Shown: positions 32,880 to 44,494 of the stretch, one piece after another
How positions within the stretch are numbered: position 1 is the stretch's first letter
Layout of the letters: every line of letters begins with the position of its first letter
Assembly (NCBI GenBank): GCA_019915015.1
Contig: JAHBBC010000005.1
Coordinates: forward strand, 186,001-250,000
Source of the DNA: Auriscalpium vulgare
Taxonomy: Eukaryota > Basidiomycota > Agaricomycetes > Russulales > Auriscalpiaceae
Length of the DNA: 64,000 nt
Direction: 5' to 3'
Notes under the pieces: model-generated
Seen by the model: the letters and a program-made list of their open reading frames with translations, nothing else
Database searches by the model: none
Told to the model about the DNA's origin: nothing
Program-made: the position numbers and the translations under genes

Positions 32880-35800
32880 CACACTTATATTTGTACCTGC
32901 TGTATTGTTCAAATATCATCAGGCTCTGTATCTACATCTACACTACTCTCTACAATTCCAAGTTCTTCAGGAGTTAACATACTAAGGCCAGGGTGCTTCC
33001 TTAGAATATGGACTCGGTCCTCGTATTGTATCACACCGACCATATGCCGGATTTGAGAAACAGAACACACTTGAATAGTGGGAGACCAATTTCCTTTCCA
33101 TCTATTGAAAGAATGTTTTAAATTGATCATCGGATAGAATACAACTAACTTCTGGGCTGTTTCAAGCACTTCAAAAAAAGCCACAGCCCTTCCAAAGATT
33201 GGTATAGTGCTTCCTTCCTTTGTTGCTTCAAAAAAATTGCTTGATCGAATATTACTGAGGGTGGATAGTGACTCAAAAAGTTCAGAGGTTAGAGTATGTT
33301 TATTTGGAAGTACATGTTTTGCCCACTGTTGCAGGTCCAGGGTCTGATTAGTTGACTGCCCAATATATTGACAAATAGCAGAGATGTATGTATTTATTTT
33401 GGAAGCAGGTTTCTTAATATCAGACTTCAATATTCTGACCTCTTTTATGAATATTCTCTTTGGCTTGTCTTTAGTTTGAGGTTGAAGGGATGGTACATGG
33501 AGTAAGAGAAGGCGTAGTAGCTCTCTTTCATATATGATTGTGGCTACATTTGCAAATGGTGCTTTTCTTGAGCGAACTTTTCGTCCAATCTCTCCAATTG
33601 CACGCTCAACAGTTGCTTGTGAGCCTAAGCGAATTGACCCATACCATTCAATATGAGTTGGAATGTGAATCAACTGCATGATACAAAGACGACAGCGTGA
33701 AACCTTCTCTGGATCATCTCCTACATATATTCTTTCATATTCCTTCAAAAACTGGGCAATCAGAGTGTGTAATTGTTTAAGATCCTCTTTTGAACGGGGC
33801 TGGATGGCCATGGCAAAGTCTGCAATCTCTGCAAATTTGGCAAAATTTGCAAGGACGCTGGGATGAAAACCAATTTCTGTCCCAATAGGAATTATGTACC
33901 AGTGTAATAAGGCCATCCATTCATATATTTTATATTGGCTTTGTCTCTTTAGGAATGGGTCTCGGATTGGACCACTAAAAACTGGGGGCAAAGTAACCAC
34001 AGCTTCACTAACCAATTTACCAAACTTTCTAGCCTTGGCAGTTGTCAAGTGCATCTTTTCTCCAGGAGAACTGTATACAGTCCATACATCATATAGATAT
34101 GCCATGCAATTTTCATATATCAAATGAAATGGATCCAATGGAAAAAATGAAGGATGTAGAAAGGCAGGCATTGCCATACACAAAGGCATCCTTGAAACAC
34201 CTGTATCTTTTGTTATCTTAGCACGGGCCGCTTTTGTATTAGCGTTACTCAATTGCTCCAGAGTTTCTCGGTAGTCATGCTCATTCCGGAGAGGGAGGTT
34301 CTTATAATCATAGGCTGGTCGATGAGGATTGTATTTCTCATGTTTAGGAGGCATAGATGGATAATACTGAGCTTTTGAACCTTTGCTCAGCGATGCTACA
34401 GCACCTCGCATCATGCTAAATCTGTCACCATATATGGCTGTATGTCCTGCCATACCATTGAGCTTTGCAGAGCCTAACATATCCCCAAGAACCATACACA
34501 AATATGCTTTGTGTACAAACAATGAATTGTCAAGTATATCCCAAATCCATATTCCCTCCTCTGAGAGTTGTATGAGTTGACGGAAAATGCCAAATAAGTA
34601 TGATTCTATGTGTCCTGGTGCCTGAGGGCCTGGAATTGCCAATGGGATGATAACATTAGAAGCCTGATATCGCAACTCAGGTGGCAAGTTGAGCAATGTA
34701 AGTATCAAAATCCATGTGTCAGACTGTTTTTTCATTGTCAATTGTGCACCATCAGTTGATAAGGCTAGTGCAATATCTCTCTCTTTTTGGAATATTCCCA
34801 TCGATTCATGATGATGTACATGCACCGTTCCACTGGAAAAATCTGAGAATTTTTGAGCACTGCCTGCCGCTAGCAATTCAATAGTCTGCTGCAAATATCT
34901 GTCTCTGCTGCGCATCAATTTGGAAGTATCAGCATTTGCAAATAATGCTCGAAGGGTTGGGATCAAAGGTAGTGACAGCATCTGGGCTCTAGGAATCAAT
35001 GGGGATTTGGCCTTTTTCTGCGGCCTGTATCGAGGTTGTCCACATATATTTCCATTTTTTTTAATATAGGGGCAATACTTCATGTTTTCAAACTCTCCTG
35101 TGTATGCCAAACAGCTATTCACACACATGTCTGTTTTATCTGGTACCAATCCTGTGACTTCGCCAGCCAGCTTCCTGACATTATATAAACTCAGTATTTC
35201 AATTCCAGTGTTTTCTTGCAAATTTTGAGCATGACCACTGTAGGCTTTGACTGTGCCATTTGTTTTCTTCCAGGTAACCCAATGCTTCAATGACATTGTC
35301 TCTGATTTGTTCATTGATTTGGCCTTAGGAGTATCAAATGGGGGAATGGCAGGGCATGTATAGCCATCCAGAAATATCTCCCGCTGTCTAGCTGCTGTAT
35401 CAGGGAGACTCTGAAGCGTATCATCCATATCTATATCCAGAGCTATATCCTCAGCACTTTGGTTTGATTCACCATCATTATCAGAGCTGGAAAGGCTCTC
35501 ATATTCATGGTGTTCTTCAGCAATGTTCAATAGAATGTCATCTTCACTGTTACTGCCATGATCACTGTCTGCAGGACCATCTCTGTGAATTGTATGTTCT
35601 CCATAGATGTCACTAGCATCCTGATCCAAATCGTTCTCATCATCATGGTCATCTGTTTGCTCCTCAGCATCTGAGTCATCCTGATCAATTTCATAGTCCA
35701 TAGCAGCCTGAGATGAGACAGCATGTTCACTGTGATCAGACAGCTCGTTTCCTGTGTGCTAGAATTAGAGGCACCATCCAGATAGGCTGAGAATATCATA

Positions 35801-36311
35801 CCAGCTGATCCTGATCCTTCTGCAGCTGAATTTAGCATGAGAGCAGCATGATAGACTATAATCTCACTGACCTTCAAACATGACATCAGCTGCTACATTG
35901 TCTGCCAATGTGTCTGGACCTGCTCTATGATCAGAAGCAGCAGAATGATATGCCTGAACAGCCTGGTCTAAAGATGAGATGACTTATCAGAAACTTACAG
36001 CCTTAGAGTAAAGTTCTGACTCACTTTGACGGATACCATCAGCCCCTGGCTGCTCTTGAGTTTGATCTTGACTATCTGAGACAGATTTTATATGCGAAGC
36101 TTCATCGGCGAGGGCAAGAGGATGCTAACATACCGAGATTTTTGGCTAGCTCTGCTGTACAAAGGTCTATGCTTGTCCGGATACTGGCCAGATGTGCAGG
36201 TGTGTTGTCTGGGTCTAGCAAAAGCTTGCGATCGGCTCCCCTGTGTCTTTTCACTGTATTCTGCGTGACATCTTTGCCAGGATAACAGCTTGTGCAGAAG
36301 CAGGTGGGCAT
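32880..36311 (-). mobile_element. CMC/Plavaka-type DNA transposon (TNP2 transposase), ends not found
   Basis: A block of conspicuously AT-rich sequence from about 32880 to 36085 sits in GC-rich surroundings and is filled by a TNP2-type transposase gene. I did not find CACTA-type terminal inverted repeats or a target-site duplication at either side, so the element limits are set by composition and gene extent. It may be truncated. Confidence 0.7.
32909..36311 (-). CDS. TNP2-like transposase of a CMC/Plavaka element
   Basis: The main exon (about 35660-32909) is a single open frame with the TNP2 region (LALSTDGAQLTMKKQSDTWI, then LNLPPELRYQASNVIIPLAI and PGPQAPGHIESYLFGIFRQL). Upstream exons I could assemble in phase are 36311-36134, 36075-36025 and 35967-35872, followed by one starting at 35819. 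The first encodes CFCTSCYPGKDVTQNTVKRH, the Cys/His N-terminal motif of these proteins. The junction into the main exon is unclear: several acceptors are possible, the best in phase giving ...GSGSA joined to DAEEQTDDHDD. The main exon is intact for over 900 codons, so the copy may be recent. Exon 1 has normal GC while the rest is AT-rich. Its job would be transposition of its own element. Confidence 0.8.
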
Positions 36312-36583
36312 GCTGAGGGACGTGGAGAGCGGGAGCGATATCAAGATCGCAAGATCGCGTATCCGGGTTCCGCTCGGTCCGGCCCGCCGTAATTATACCG
36401 GAGGCACGTCTTCGAATGCGAGTCTTTGGACCATGTCTCCCTTCATATTCTTCTTGCCAGGGCGACACGAAGATGTCGCCAGACACGAACAATCAAGCGA
36501 GCCGCAAGCAGTCATATCCATTTTACCATTCCTTAACGGCTGATCAAGTCCCGACAGCACTTCCATAGCACGGACGCTGCACG

Positions 36584-36895
36584 CACCCAGCTGTGCGCGC
36601 CAAGCTTAACACCGAGTTCCACGCGTTCGTCACCGCGACACCAACTATGGGCGAGATTTCACGCCCTCCCGTACCTTGACAACATTGCGCGCGACGTCCT
36701 GCGGCTTTATCCGCCCGTCGGCAACACAGAACTCACCGCGACCGAGGACCTCTCCTCCGTGCCATCCTCGCGCGCCCGCCCTTGCGCAACCCGCATGCAA
36801 GGCCGCACACAGTCACCGCCATGTCACAGGCGTTACCATATCAGCCCCAGGGCCGCGAGATGTGTCTGGGGAAAGGCAGAAAGGCGGTGTCCAGG
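36584..36895 (+). pseudogene. Decayed cytochrome P450 fragment
   Basis: Frame one from 36584 reads HPAVRAKLNTEFHAF then a stop at 36677. A second frame starting at 36660 continues as LPYLDNIARDVLRLYPPV, the P450 helix-K (ExxR) neighbourhood with a degenerate ExxR. About 170 bp later QGREMCLGKGRKAVSR resembles the heme-binding FxxGxRxCxG loop. The frame change, the premature stop and the lack of flanking P450 exons show that it is a relic. It lies next to the transposon, which may have contributed to its breakage. Confidence 0.72.
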
Positions 36896-38160
36896 TGCGT
36901 GATGTTGGTCGGTATCGCATCCACTTGTTCTGACTTTTGCCGTTTCTGATAGCTTGCCCGATACCGTACGCAGATCCCGCACGCAGCGAAGCGTTCGTCG
37001 TCAAAGCAGTCGGCCACGTATGATGCGCCCGGCGCCGAAGCCGCCCAAGTCTCAAAGTACCGCATAAAAAACACCAAAATAGCGTACACAACGTGTAGAA
37101 CGGTCAACATGAACGCTGTGCGCAGCATTCATTGATATGAAGAACGCCTCGTCCTCTTCTGCTGCCTGACTCACTCAATATCTGCTTGCTTTTTCGCCGC
37201 CGCCTACCTCAGACTCCCGCTTCCCCTCCCAGCGTCTGCTGAAGGCCCAACCTCGACCTCGCCGGACCGCCAGACACACTGGTGCTGGCCCCCGACTCTG
37301 ATCTACCCATAGGTCAAAATGTGCACCACATCGATATCCAGTTTCCCTCCGCGCCAAAACTCTGTCTCACTCACATCCGCCTCCAGCATCTGGTACGCCT
37401 CGATCCTTATATACTCTACTCACATGTTGATCTTCGCTGGCCTGAATAATTCCCTTCCCCCCGTCTTGGTATCAACATCTCCCCGCTGTCACCTGACTTA
37501 TGCATGCCGTATCCCACTCCCACCGGGGCCGCTCGCAGCCCCGCTGGCAGCCATGCAGCGACGTGCGCGGCGGCGCCGTGTTCTGCCCGTGCGGTGCGAA
37601 CGCCGGCCGCGGGCCACTCGATGGCCGCGCTCGTGCAGCAGCTCCGCCACGCGCTCAACTTCCTGCGCGGGCACGCGTGCCCGATCATGCAGCAGCTCAA
37701 CGAGTAAGCCCCGCTCACACGCTTCTCGTTACTGGGCGGAATTCTGATGCGCACCCGCAGGCCCCCGGTATTTGTCCGCAAGCGACGGCGGGCGGCTCGT
37801 ACGATCTCGACGCCGCCCGACAGCGACCTCATGACCCCGCTCTCATCCGCGTCCGCAGCTGCAGGCTGGGTTGGCACGCGCTCTCCCAGACACAGGGCAG
37901 CGCCTCGTATTTCCCGCCGCCGCCGCCGCCCGAGCGCAGCACGTTCCCAAAGGACATCAACGTGTCATCGATGTCATCAATCATCTGGCGCAGTGCCTGC
38001 CTCGTGCGTGGCGCAGTGGGTGCACCTCGCCTGCACCTCGTGCGTGGCGGACGGGCCGTGCAGTGTGCCTCCCGGCGCGCGCGACCCCGCCCCCTCCAGG
38101 TTGGCCGTGCGGGTCATCACGATTTCTATTGGGACTGACTGTCTAGATACTTCATGAAAT
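36896..38160. other. Unresolved region, no gene supported
   Basis: Several overlapping open frames exist on both strands. One + segment (37504-37705) ends HSMAALVQQLRHALNFLRG, then HACPIMQQLNE before a GTAAGC donor-like site, with a possible acceptor at 37759-37760, but the continuation has no recognisable domain. It could be a degraded gene or a very lineage-specific one. The expected coding bias is not consistent in one frame. Confidence 0.35.
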
Positions 38161-38266
38161 ATCTAATTACCGTTTCCGCTGCCAAAATCTCTCGTGCCGA
38201 CACCTCTGCGCTCTCCAAGGTCGTAAGTCCCAGGCCTAGCTCACAGAGTGCCGTGCGCAGCTCAAC

Positions 38267-38540
38267 GCTCGCCAAGCCCTTGGCTGGGGCGTGCTGGGGG
38301 AGGGGGGACGCCTCGTTTGTCAGGACGCATGCGAGATCGTCGACGACCCGTACGCTCGCCAAGCTCTTGGCTGGCAAACTTCCGCTGGCGAGGGGGGAAA
38401 GGGGGATGCCTCGTCAATCCTCAGTCAGGACGCGGGCATGCGAGGCCGTCGGCGAACGTGCGCTGCTCGCTCGCCATGCCCCTCCGCGGGGACGCCCCCT
38501 CAGTCAGGACGCGGGGATGCGAGATTGTTGGCGGCCTGTG
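38267..38540 (+). repeat. Imperfect tandem repeat of about 80-105 bp
   Basis: Two marker motifs recur in order. The first is CGCTCGCCAAGC-CTTGGCTGG (around 38267 and 38352, degenerate at 38461). The second is GTCAGGACGC followed by ATGCGAGAT-GT (around 38320, 38425 and 38504). The three copies differ by substitutions and indels, so the duplication is old. No coding function was found for it. Confidence 0.65.
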
Positions 38541-38963
38541 CGCCTGTGAGGAGCTCTGTGAGCGGCGACAGCGTGCGCGCGGATGGGCGAGGAGAACAAA
38601 CGCTTGTGTTGCGCGGGCGTCAACTTCTAAGCGACCACCGCGACACACAGCGCCCGAGGGGGCCGCTGCAGTCCCTCCCCCAGCACTTACCGAATGTCCC
38701 CCGCGCTCTCCTGTGCTCCCCCCACCGCGCCCACCGCTATTTCTCTTGCTGCTGCCCGCACCGCCTTTGCTCTGGCTGCTAGTTCTTGACGACCTGAGCG
38801 CTTGAGCGGCCCATCCTTGCTGCGGCTAAGAGCTGTCCGGGGGCCGTGTTGTTCACGCGGCACCTTACTGGAAGCTGCCTTGCCATGTGCTGTGGAGGCG
38901 AAGGCCAGTCCCAAGGCCGAAGTTCGCGCGGTGGAAAGATATCGTGTATATCTGTCTACTGGG

Positions 38964-39056
38964 ATTCAAGAGGGGAAAGCAATGGGAAAGGAAGGGGACG
39001 AAGGAGGGGACAAGGGGGACGAAAGAGGGGACAAGGGGGACAAGGGTGGGACCATG
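38964..39056 (+). repeat. G-rich minisatellite (GGGGACAAGGGGGAC type)
   Basis: A purine-only tract is built of irregular units GGGGAC(A/G)A, with several runs of four or five G. It could form G-quadruplex structures. It sits about 230 bp upstream of the FunK1-like ATG. The flanking 38541-38963 and 39057-39282 contain no gene I can support. Confidence 0.7.
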
Positions 39057-39282
39057 TGAGAGACAAGGCGGCGCATGGGATGTGCGCGGCAGGTGCGCCA
39101 CGGTTCCGCAACGGATCCGCCCATTAATTAACCGGATACCGGAACCATATCGTCCCGAGCACGAATTAGCGCCGGCGTCCGTTTCTCTCAAATACTGTTC
39201 AGCTCCCTCTGCGAATGCGAGCAACTTGTAGCACTTCGGACGTTGGGGGATGTAGAATATACCAATTTGCATTGATTATGTA

Positions 39283-42200
39283 ATGAAAAGAGCCAACTAT
39301 TGCAATGATAGCGTTGAGGAACCAACAGCTGCCAGCGCCATGGGGAGCAATAGCGCACAACTCCGTTTCCGGGCGGACTCTATTCACACCTATCCTGCTT
39401 CCCACCACCGCCTCCCTGCTAACCAACTGGATCCGCCGTATCGGAATCATATGAAGTATCAGCGATCCAAGCCCGTGGTGCGAGGCACCGGCTCCCACAC
39501 CCCGACGCAGCCGGCCATCCAATCGCAGCTTGTGAATCCTACACAGAATACGCGCCTAGGGGCAGGATCGGCGCCAGGTTCGCTATCAACAGCTGTCTCC
39601 GGGGAGCTTACTGTGCGTGGCCGGGTCGCCTCTGGTGCCGATCTCATCGATGCCCTCTTTTCCCCCGAGAACTTCATCGAAAAAGATGCGGCAGTCCACT
39701 TCAATGAAATCATGAAAGAACTCGACAACGAATCGTGCTTCCTTGTCGAGGGTGAGGAACCGCCAATTGGGCCACTCACTGCTCGCGCGTCGAGACTGCG
39801 TATGCTCATGGAGACCTGGAACGAGGACGAGAATGGCGCTTGCAAATTTTTGAACGCACTCGGCGATGTGGTCGGGGAATTCGGGGACCAGGTACGCCCG
39901 GACTTAGCGTCGATCAGCATCCTTGTCTTAGCTTCTCTTATTAGCCGAGCCCGCGCTTGTTTTCCGCCGTCCGATCTGGAGAGGCTGCCCAAGGAGCGTC
40001 TGAGCATTTCAAACCGGATGCCGCCGTCGTCTTACGCAGATTGGCGGATATCTTCCGGTATTGGCAAGAAACCGAGGCCCTCTTGGAGTTCACCAAACGG
40101 TCAACAAATGCGGGTTTAGGCCAGACAATGCAGGAAAAAATGGCCCTGAAGTTCCGCACTCAATTCGGCCTTCGCCACGTCATCGGAGTTGGCATCCATG
40201 ACAAAAAGATAACCGCATACTACATGGACAGAAGCGGCTTGCTCACAGCGACCTGTCCTATGACCTCAGACCTTCTCGTTCGGATCGTCGGCACTCTTCT
40301 CTTCGCCTCTGCGGAGTTTTTGGGGCGCGATACCACTGTCGGGCTGACTCCCAAACTGAGCACCGCCTCGATCACCATGGGCAACTTGGAGTTCGAGTTC
40401 GTCCGTTATCTCAGTCAAGATCTGTCTGTGCGCGGCCGCGGGTTGAACGTTGCGCTGGTCAAGCACGGCAACGTTTACTTCGTCATCCGGGACTTCTGGG
40501 CTGACGTCAGTCGCGAAATAACGGGCGCAGGTATTCTCCGTGAGTGCGAGACGGCTGGTGTTACCGGCGTTCTCCGTCTCTTGGGTAGCGAGGTCGTGCC
40601 TATCAAGGACCCCAGCCTCGCGGCCAAAGTGGCGGATATTCGTGCGAAGCAAGAGCAGCCGCCCGAGACTCGCGAGCACCGCCGGGAGTTGCTAGGGCCG
40701 ATGTGCCGAATGCTACATTCTTTCCAGTCCCAAGAAGAGCTTGTGCAGTCTCTGATGGATATTACACAATGTAGGGAACCCTGATTTTCTACCATGCACA
40801 TCACTCACCTTCCTGAGTAGGCCTGAAGGAGTTGAGGGAGCTCGGATACGTCCATCGCGAGGTTACTCTCGAGAGCCTGGGCATCGTTGACCCGGTTCAC
40901 ATGGATACTGTGAAAAGATTCAAGCCCCAGACGTCTGAAAGGCCTCTGGATCTGACGGATCTCAGCCCGGAACCCGCTTTCGTCCCTGCTGCGTCGGATC
41001 ACGCGCCAAGGCAACCGGCATGCGGAGTTGTCCTTGATGTGGACCATATGATGCACGTCGAGCGAGAGGACAAGATCCCGATCGCTGACGCCCCTCGACC
41101 GGTACGCTATTTCTGGCACATACAGACGCCCCACTCATCAGCCGCCCCACAGGAAACCCTCGCATTTGTGTCACTGGAGCTCATAGAAACCCCTGCGACC
41201 ACCCCTACGGAAAAGCATGACCTGGAATCCATATTCTGGATTTTTATATGGCTCTGCTCGACGTATCGCGCTCCGACAAGGCCCCGTGAAATCGGCCAAG
41301 AACAAGTCTGGACGTGGTGCAAGCCGGCCTACTCGGAACAACAACGCATGGCTATCCATCGCAACAAGGCGGGCAGCCTCGGTCGTGGACCCGCCGGGGT
41401 TGTCGCGGAGTTCTCGCCAGAATTCAGGGACCTTCAGGATCTCGCCGGTCGCCTGTTCAATCTTCTCTTCCCAGACGGTTCTCCCAGCCGCGCGGCATGG
41501 CAAGTTTCACTGAGCAGCGTTCAACACGCTGATTTCATCGCCGCCTTTCAAGAGACCCTGGACAAGTTATATGACGCCAACACTCCGGGATTGACTCCAG
41601 CCTTCTCGGCTATGGATGTAACCCCCGACGTATCCGAGAAGAGACAATTCGCGACCGCTTTCCCGAGCCCTCTGCCTTTTGAGCCGGTCCCTGTGTCTCC
41701 GGACGTCGTCCGAGCTGGTAGCGTCGTGACCAATGGTATCTTGTGCGAATCGATCGTTACCAAGATTGGAGAGACTCTGCAAGTGGTTGAAGAAGACGGG
41801 GGGACCGACAATACGGTACCTGCTGCAGGGAAGAAGCGAGCGCGCGGCGAGAAGCAGCCCGGGAAATACTTCCATTTTGCTGACAAGGCGGCAGAGGAGC
41901 AGGCGGCGGCAGAGGCGAAGGCGGCAGAGGCAGCAGAGGCGCAGGCGCTGGCAGAGGCGGCAGAGGCGCAGGCGGCGGCAGAGGAGCAGGCGGCAATGGC
42001 GCGGGCGGTTCAACGCGAGGCAGAACAGGCAGAACAGAGTCCGATCCAGACCGCGCAGACGCAACTGAGCATCATCGAAGCGAACATCAAACATATGCAG
42101 GCACAAACCGACTCGGCAGTGGCCCAAGTCGCAGAGGGAGGACATCCTGGCACGTATGCCCTCACTGAAATGTTGAAGCTCAAGGAGCGCATTCGCCAGG

Positions 42201-42340
42201 CCATTCAGGACATCGAGAACATGCCAAGTGAGGACGACGGCGAGTACATCGAGGAGGACGAGTCATCTGATGAGGATGATGGAACCAATGCCCACGACGA
42301 GGTCAGCAACGGCAATGGCGCGTCGGGCGGCGGCGAGTAG
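39283..42340 (+). CDS. FunK1-type fungal protein kinase-like protein, probably catalytically degenerate
   Basis: Three exons, 39283-39891, 39945-40770 and 40821-42340, with 53- and 50-nt introns in phase, give 984 aa. The body matches the FunK1 layout: FRTQFGLRHVIGVGIHDKKI, VRYLSQDLSVRGRGLNVALV, then ELRELGYVHREVTLESLGI at the catalytic-loop position. These are followed by VVLDVDHMMHVERED and KHDLESIFWIFIWLCSTYR, a hallmark late helix. The catalytic loop reads HRE rather than HRD, so activity is doubtful. The C-terminus has an Ala/Glu-rich repeat, a helical segment and an acidic tail. FunK1 proteins are greatly expanded in Agaricomycetes and their roles are mostly unknown. The ATG at 39283 is the first in frame; Met at MGSNSAQ is an alternative. 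Confidence 0.85.
41884..42030 (+). repeat. Ala/Glu-rich coding repeat in the FunK1-like gene
   Basis: Repeated GCGGCAGAGG(C/A)G-type units encode AAEAKAAEAAEAQALAEAAE and similar sequence. The DNA copies are nearly identical, which suggests slippage or recombination. The encoded region would form a long charged helix. Confidence 0.85.
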
Positions 42341-42410
42341 AGGCGAGTACAAACGCTAGAGCGGCGGCGCCGCGATTGTTCAGGGCTGCAGGTTAGTTCC
42401 GTCGTGTTGT

Positions 42411-42490
42411 TTTCGTGCTGTGATCGTTGTTTTCGTGTTGTGATTGTGGTTTTCGTGTTGTGATTGTTGTATTCGTGTTGTGATTGTCGT
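42411..42490 (+). repeat. Four 20-bp tandem repeats downstream of FunK1
   Basis: Four successive 20-bp units of the form TTTCGTGTTGTGATTGTTGT, differing at one to three positions each, start 71 bp after the FunK1 stop codon. They are probably in the 3' UTR or just beyond it. Confidence 0.9.
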
Positions 42491-44494
42491 GCTGTATTTT
42501 CAAGTCTCGTATTTACCATGGATTATCTAGTGTTGTTGTAGTACTGATGTAGAGTCCGGTTAAAGTCATCTTCTCGGGCAGCAGTTGACTTGATGGGGCG
42601 CGTCTGCGGACTTAAGAGTGACTAGAACATGACTAATACGTGCCAACAGGACTGAGGCACGACTTCCTGTTTTTACTGAGTGTGACCAGTGACTTCTCGT
42701 CTGCCGGCCGGCGCAAGGCTCAATCCTCGCCCGCAACCTAGCTCGGATTAGGGCTCGTCTTCCCCACCGCTTCACTACTGCAACCGCGCCAATCTCACGT
42801 GCCCTCACGAGCTCACTACCTCCCCGACAGAGGCAGGCGCCTGGCTCACGCGCACGCGTCCACGCGGGTGTGTATTGAGTTTGTTCGGACCGCAAAGTTT
42901 GTCTGACAGCGGGTCGGAAGCGGCAACGGCGCGGCGCACTGGGGGGGGGTGGCTGTGAATTCGGGGACGCAGATGGTGGCGGGCATTGTGCCGTGGATGT
43001 GCCGGTAGGGTACCGTCTGCTCGTCGTGTGTTACTTATGGGAGGTGGCGTTGAATGGAGCTTTGCGCGGTGAACACGGCGCATGACAAGCGGGTTCACCG
43101 CTCGGAGAAGGGCTGCATGTAGCTCAGGCGGCATCCGGATGTGCGTGTTCTGTGATCTGTATCCGTGAGACTGAGAGGCTCACAGCGAGCGACTTTACCC
43201 CGGCATCAAGGCGACTTCGTCAGCTTGCAAACTCAAAGTCCGCAGTGCCAGCTGCCCTACGATGCCTAATCCAAATGCTGCGAGTCCCTCTTCCTCGCGC
43301 CCTCTTTCCGTTTCCCCGCACGTATTGCTCGCATCCACGCTTGTTTCTGTACAACTCGCTCCTTTTCGAGGTGCAGATCCATGCGGGAAAGGGGTTGTTA
43401 GGACTACGACGTTGTACCGCTGTCCTTCGGCGGCCGCAGGTGCAATGCGGCTGGAATTGTATCTGTGCTCAGTGCTGCGGTTCGTCTCGTCATGGAAGTT
43501 ATCAATGCGATGGACACGTACGTATAAGATCCGCATTGACCCATATTGACGGGCCTCTGGATGCCGGCGGTGATCAGGAATATCTAAAGGTTGACACGAT
43601 AGGCCTAACAGGGCGCAACCCGGCGCTGTTGGTATTGTCAATATCCACAAGGACATTGTGCGTGATCGCCTTCGCCAAATGCAGGCTTGATGAGCGCTGG
43701 ACTATCTCAAGATTCAGATACACGGATTGACTGTGTTGTTGCCTAAATAAATGGTCGTGTCATGGATGACCGTCACCCGCTGAGATCGCATTCACGCCGG
43801 GGCGAGTGGACAGTCACCTGAGAAGTATGCATAATGTGGCAGCTGCCGTCTAAGTAAGCTTGAAACCGTACTGCATCAGACCCGAGCTGCTGGGGAGTCA
43901 GCCTCGGACCGACGTTCGTGTAGAGTTACGTCTAAACAGCAAGTAAGTAGTATTAGTGTAAGTCTCTTGAAGTACGCCAATCAGTCTACGGCAAGGCCAA
44001 GGTGTGACTCGGACGCGCCGCCCGCACCGAGAGGAAGAATTGCGCGCACAGGGGAAGCCTGCCAAGCTACACCGCTGGTACTTACTCGGTAGCTAGCGCG
44101 CGCGATCAAGGTGACTCGCGCTGCTCGTGGCCTTGTAGCCAGTGCAAGTCTCTCTTTCCTTCCATCATATGCTCTCCAGTGGTATCCATTGGTCACAAAG
44201 TTTCAATCTCCAGCACGCTCTCTGAGTACCTGCGGGTGTGTTGGCTCCAGGCTGAGCGGCCGCAACATACAAGACTCTAGGAAGGGAATATTGGTGTGTG
44301 ACCGCTCTCATGTTTTCAACACTTCCCAAAATCAATTCTGCAGTCAAATAACTCTTGTTACTACGCGTGGTAGACATGGTGAGCATTTACCCAGAGTTTA
44401 GCTCTGAAGGAGCGAATAGGGGCAATTCGCGTGAAGACGTCGACGTGTTTTCCGTTTCCTCAAGTGTTGTAGTAATGCGTCCTTCAACTGAATC
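42491..44494. other. Two-kilobase gene-poor region
   Basis: Between FunK1 and the PARP gene I find only short overlapping open frames with no domain motif and no consistent codon bias on either strand. It probably includes the PARP promoter at the right end. Transposon remnants were looked for by eye but not recognised. Confidence 0.5.

Noticed and set aside
37500..38138. 212-codon open frame on + in the 37-38 kb region
   Set aside because: Overlapping frames are equally open and none has consistent coding bias or a known domain; described only as unresolved.
42411..42490. Possible CRISPR-like array
   Set aside because: The 20-bp units are contiguous with no unique spacers, and the genome is eukaryotic.
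43152..43730. 192-codon open frame on + and overlapping 153-codon frame on -
   Set aside because: Both strands are equally open, with mixed composition and no domain or splice pattern.
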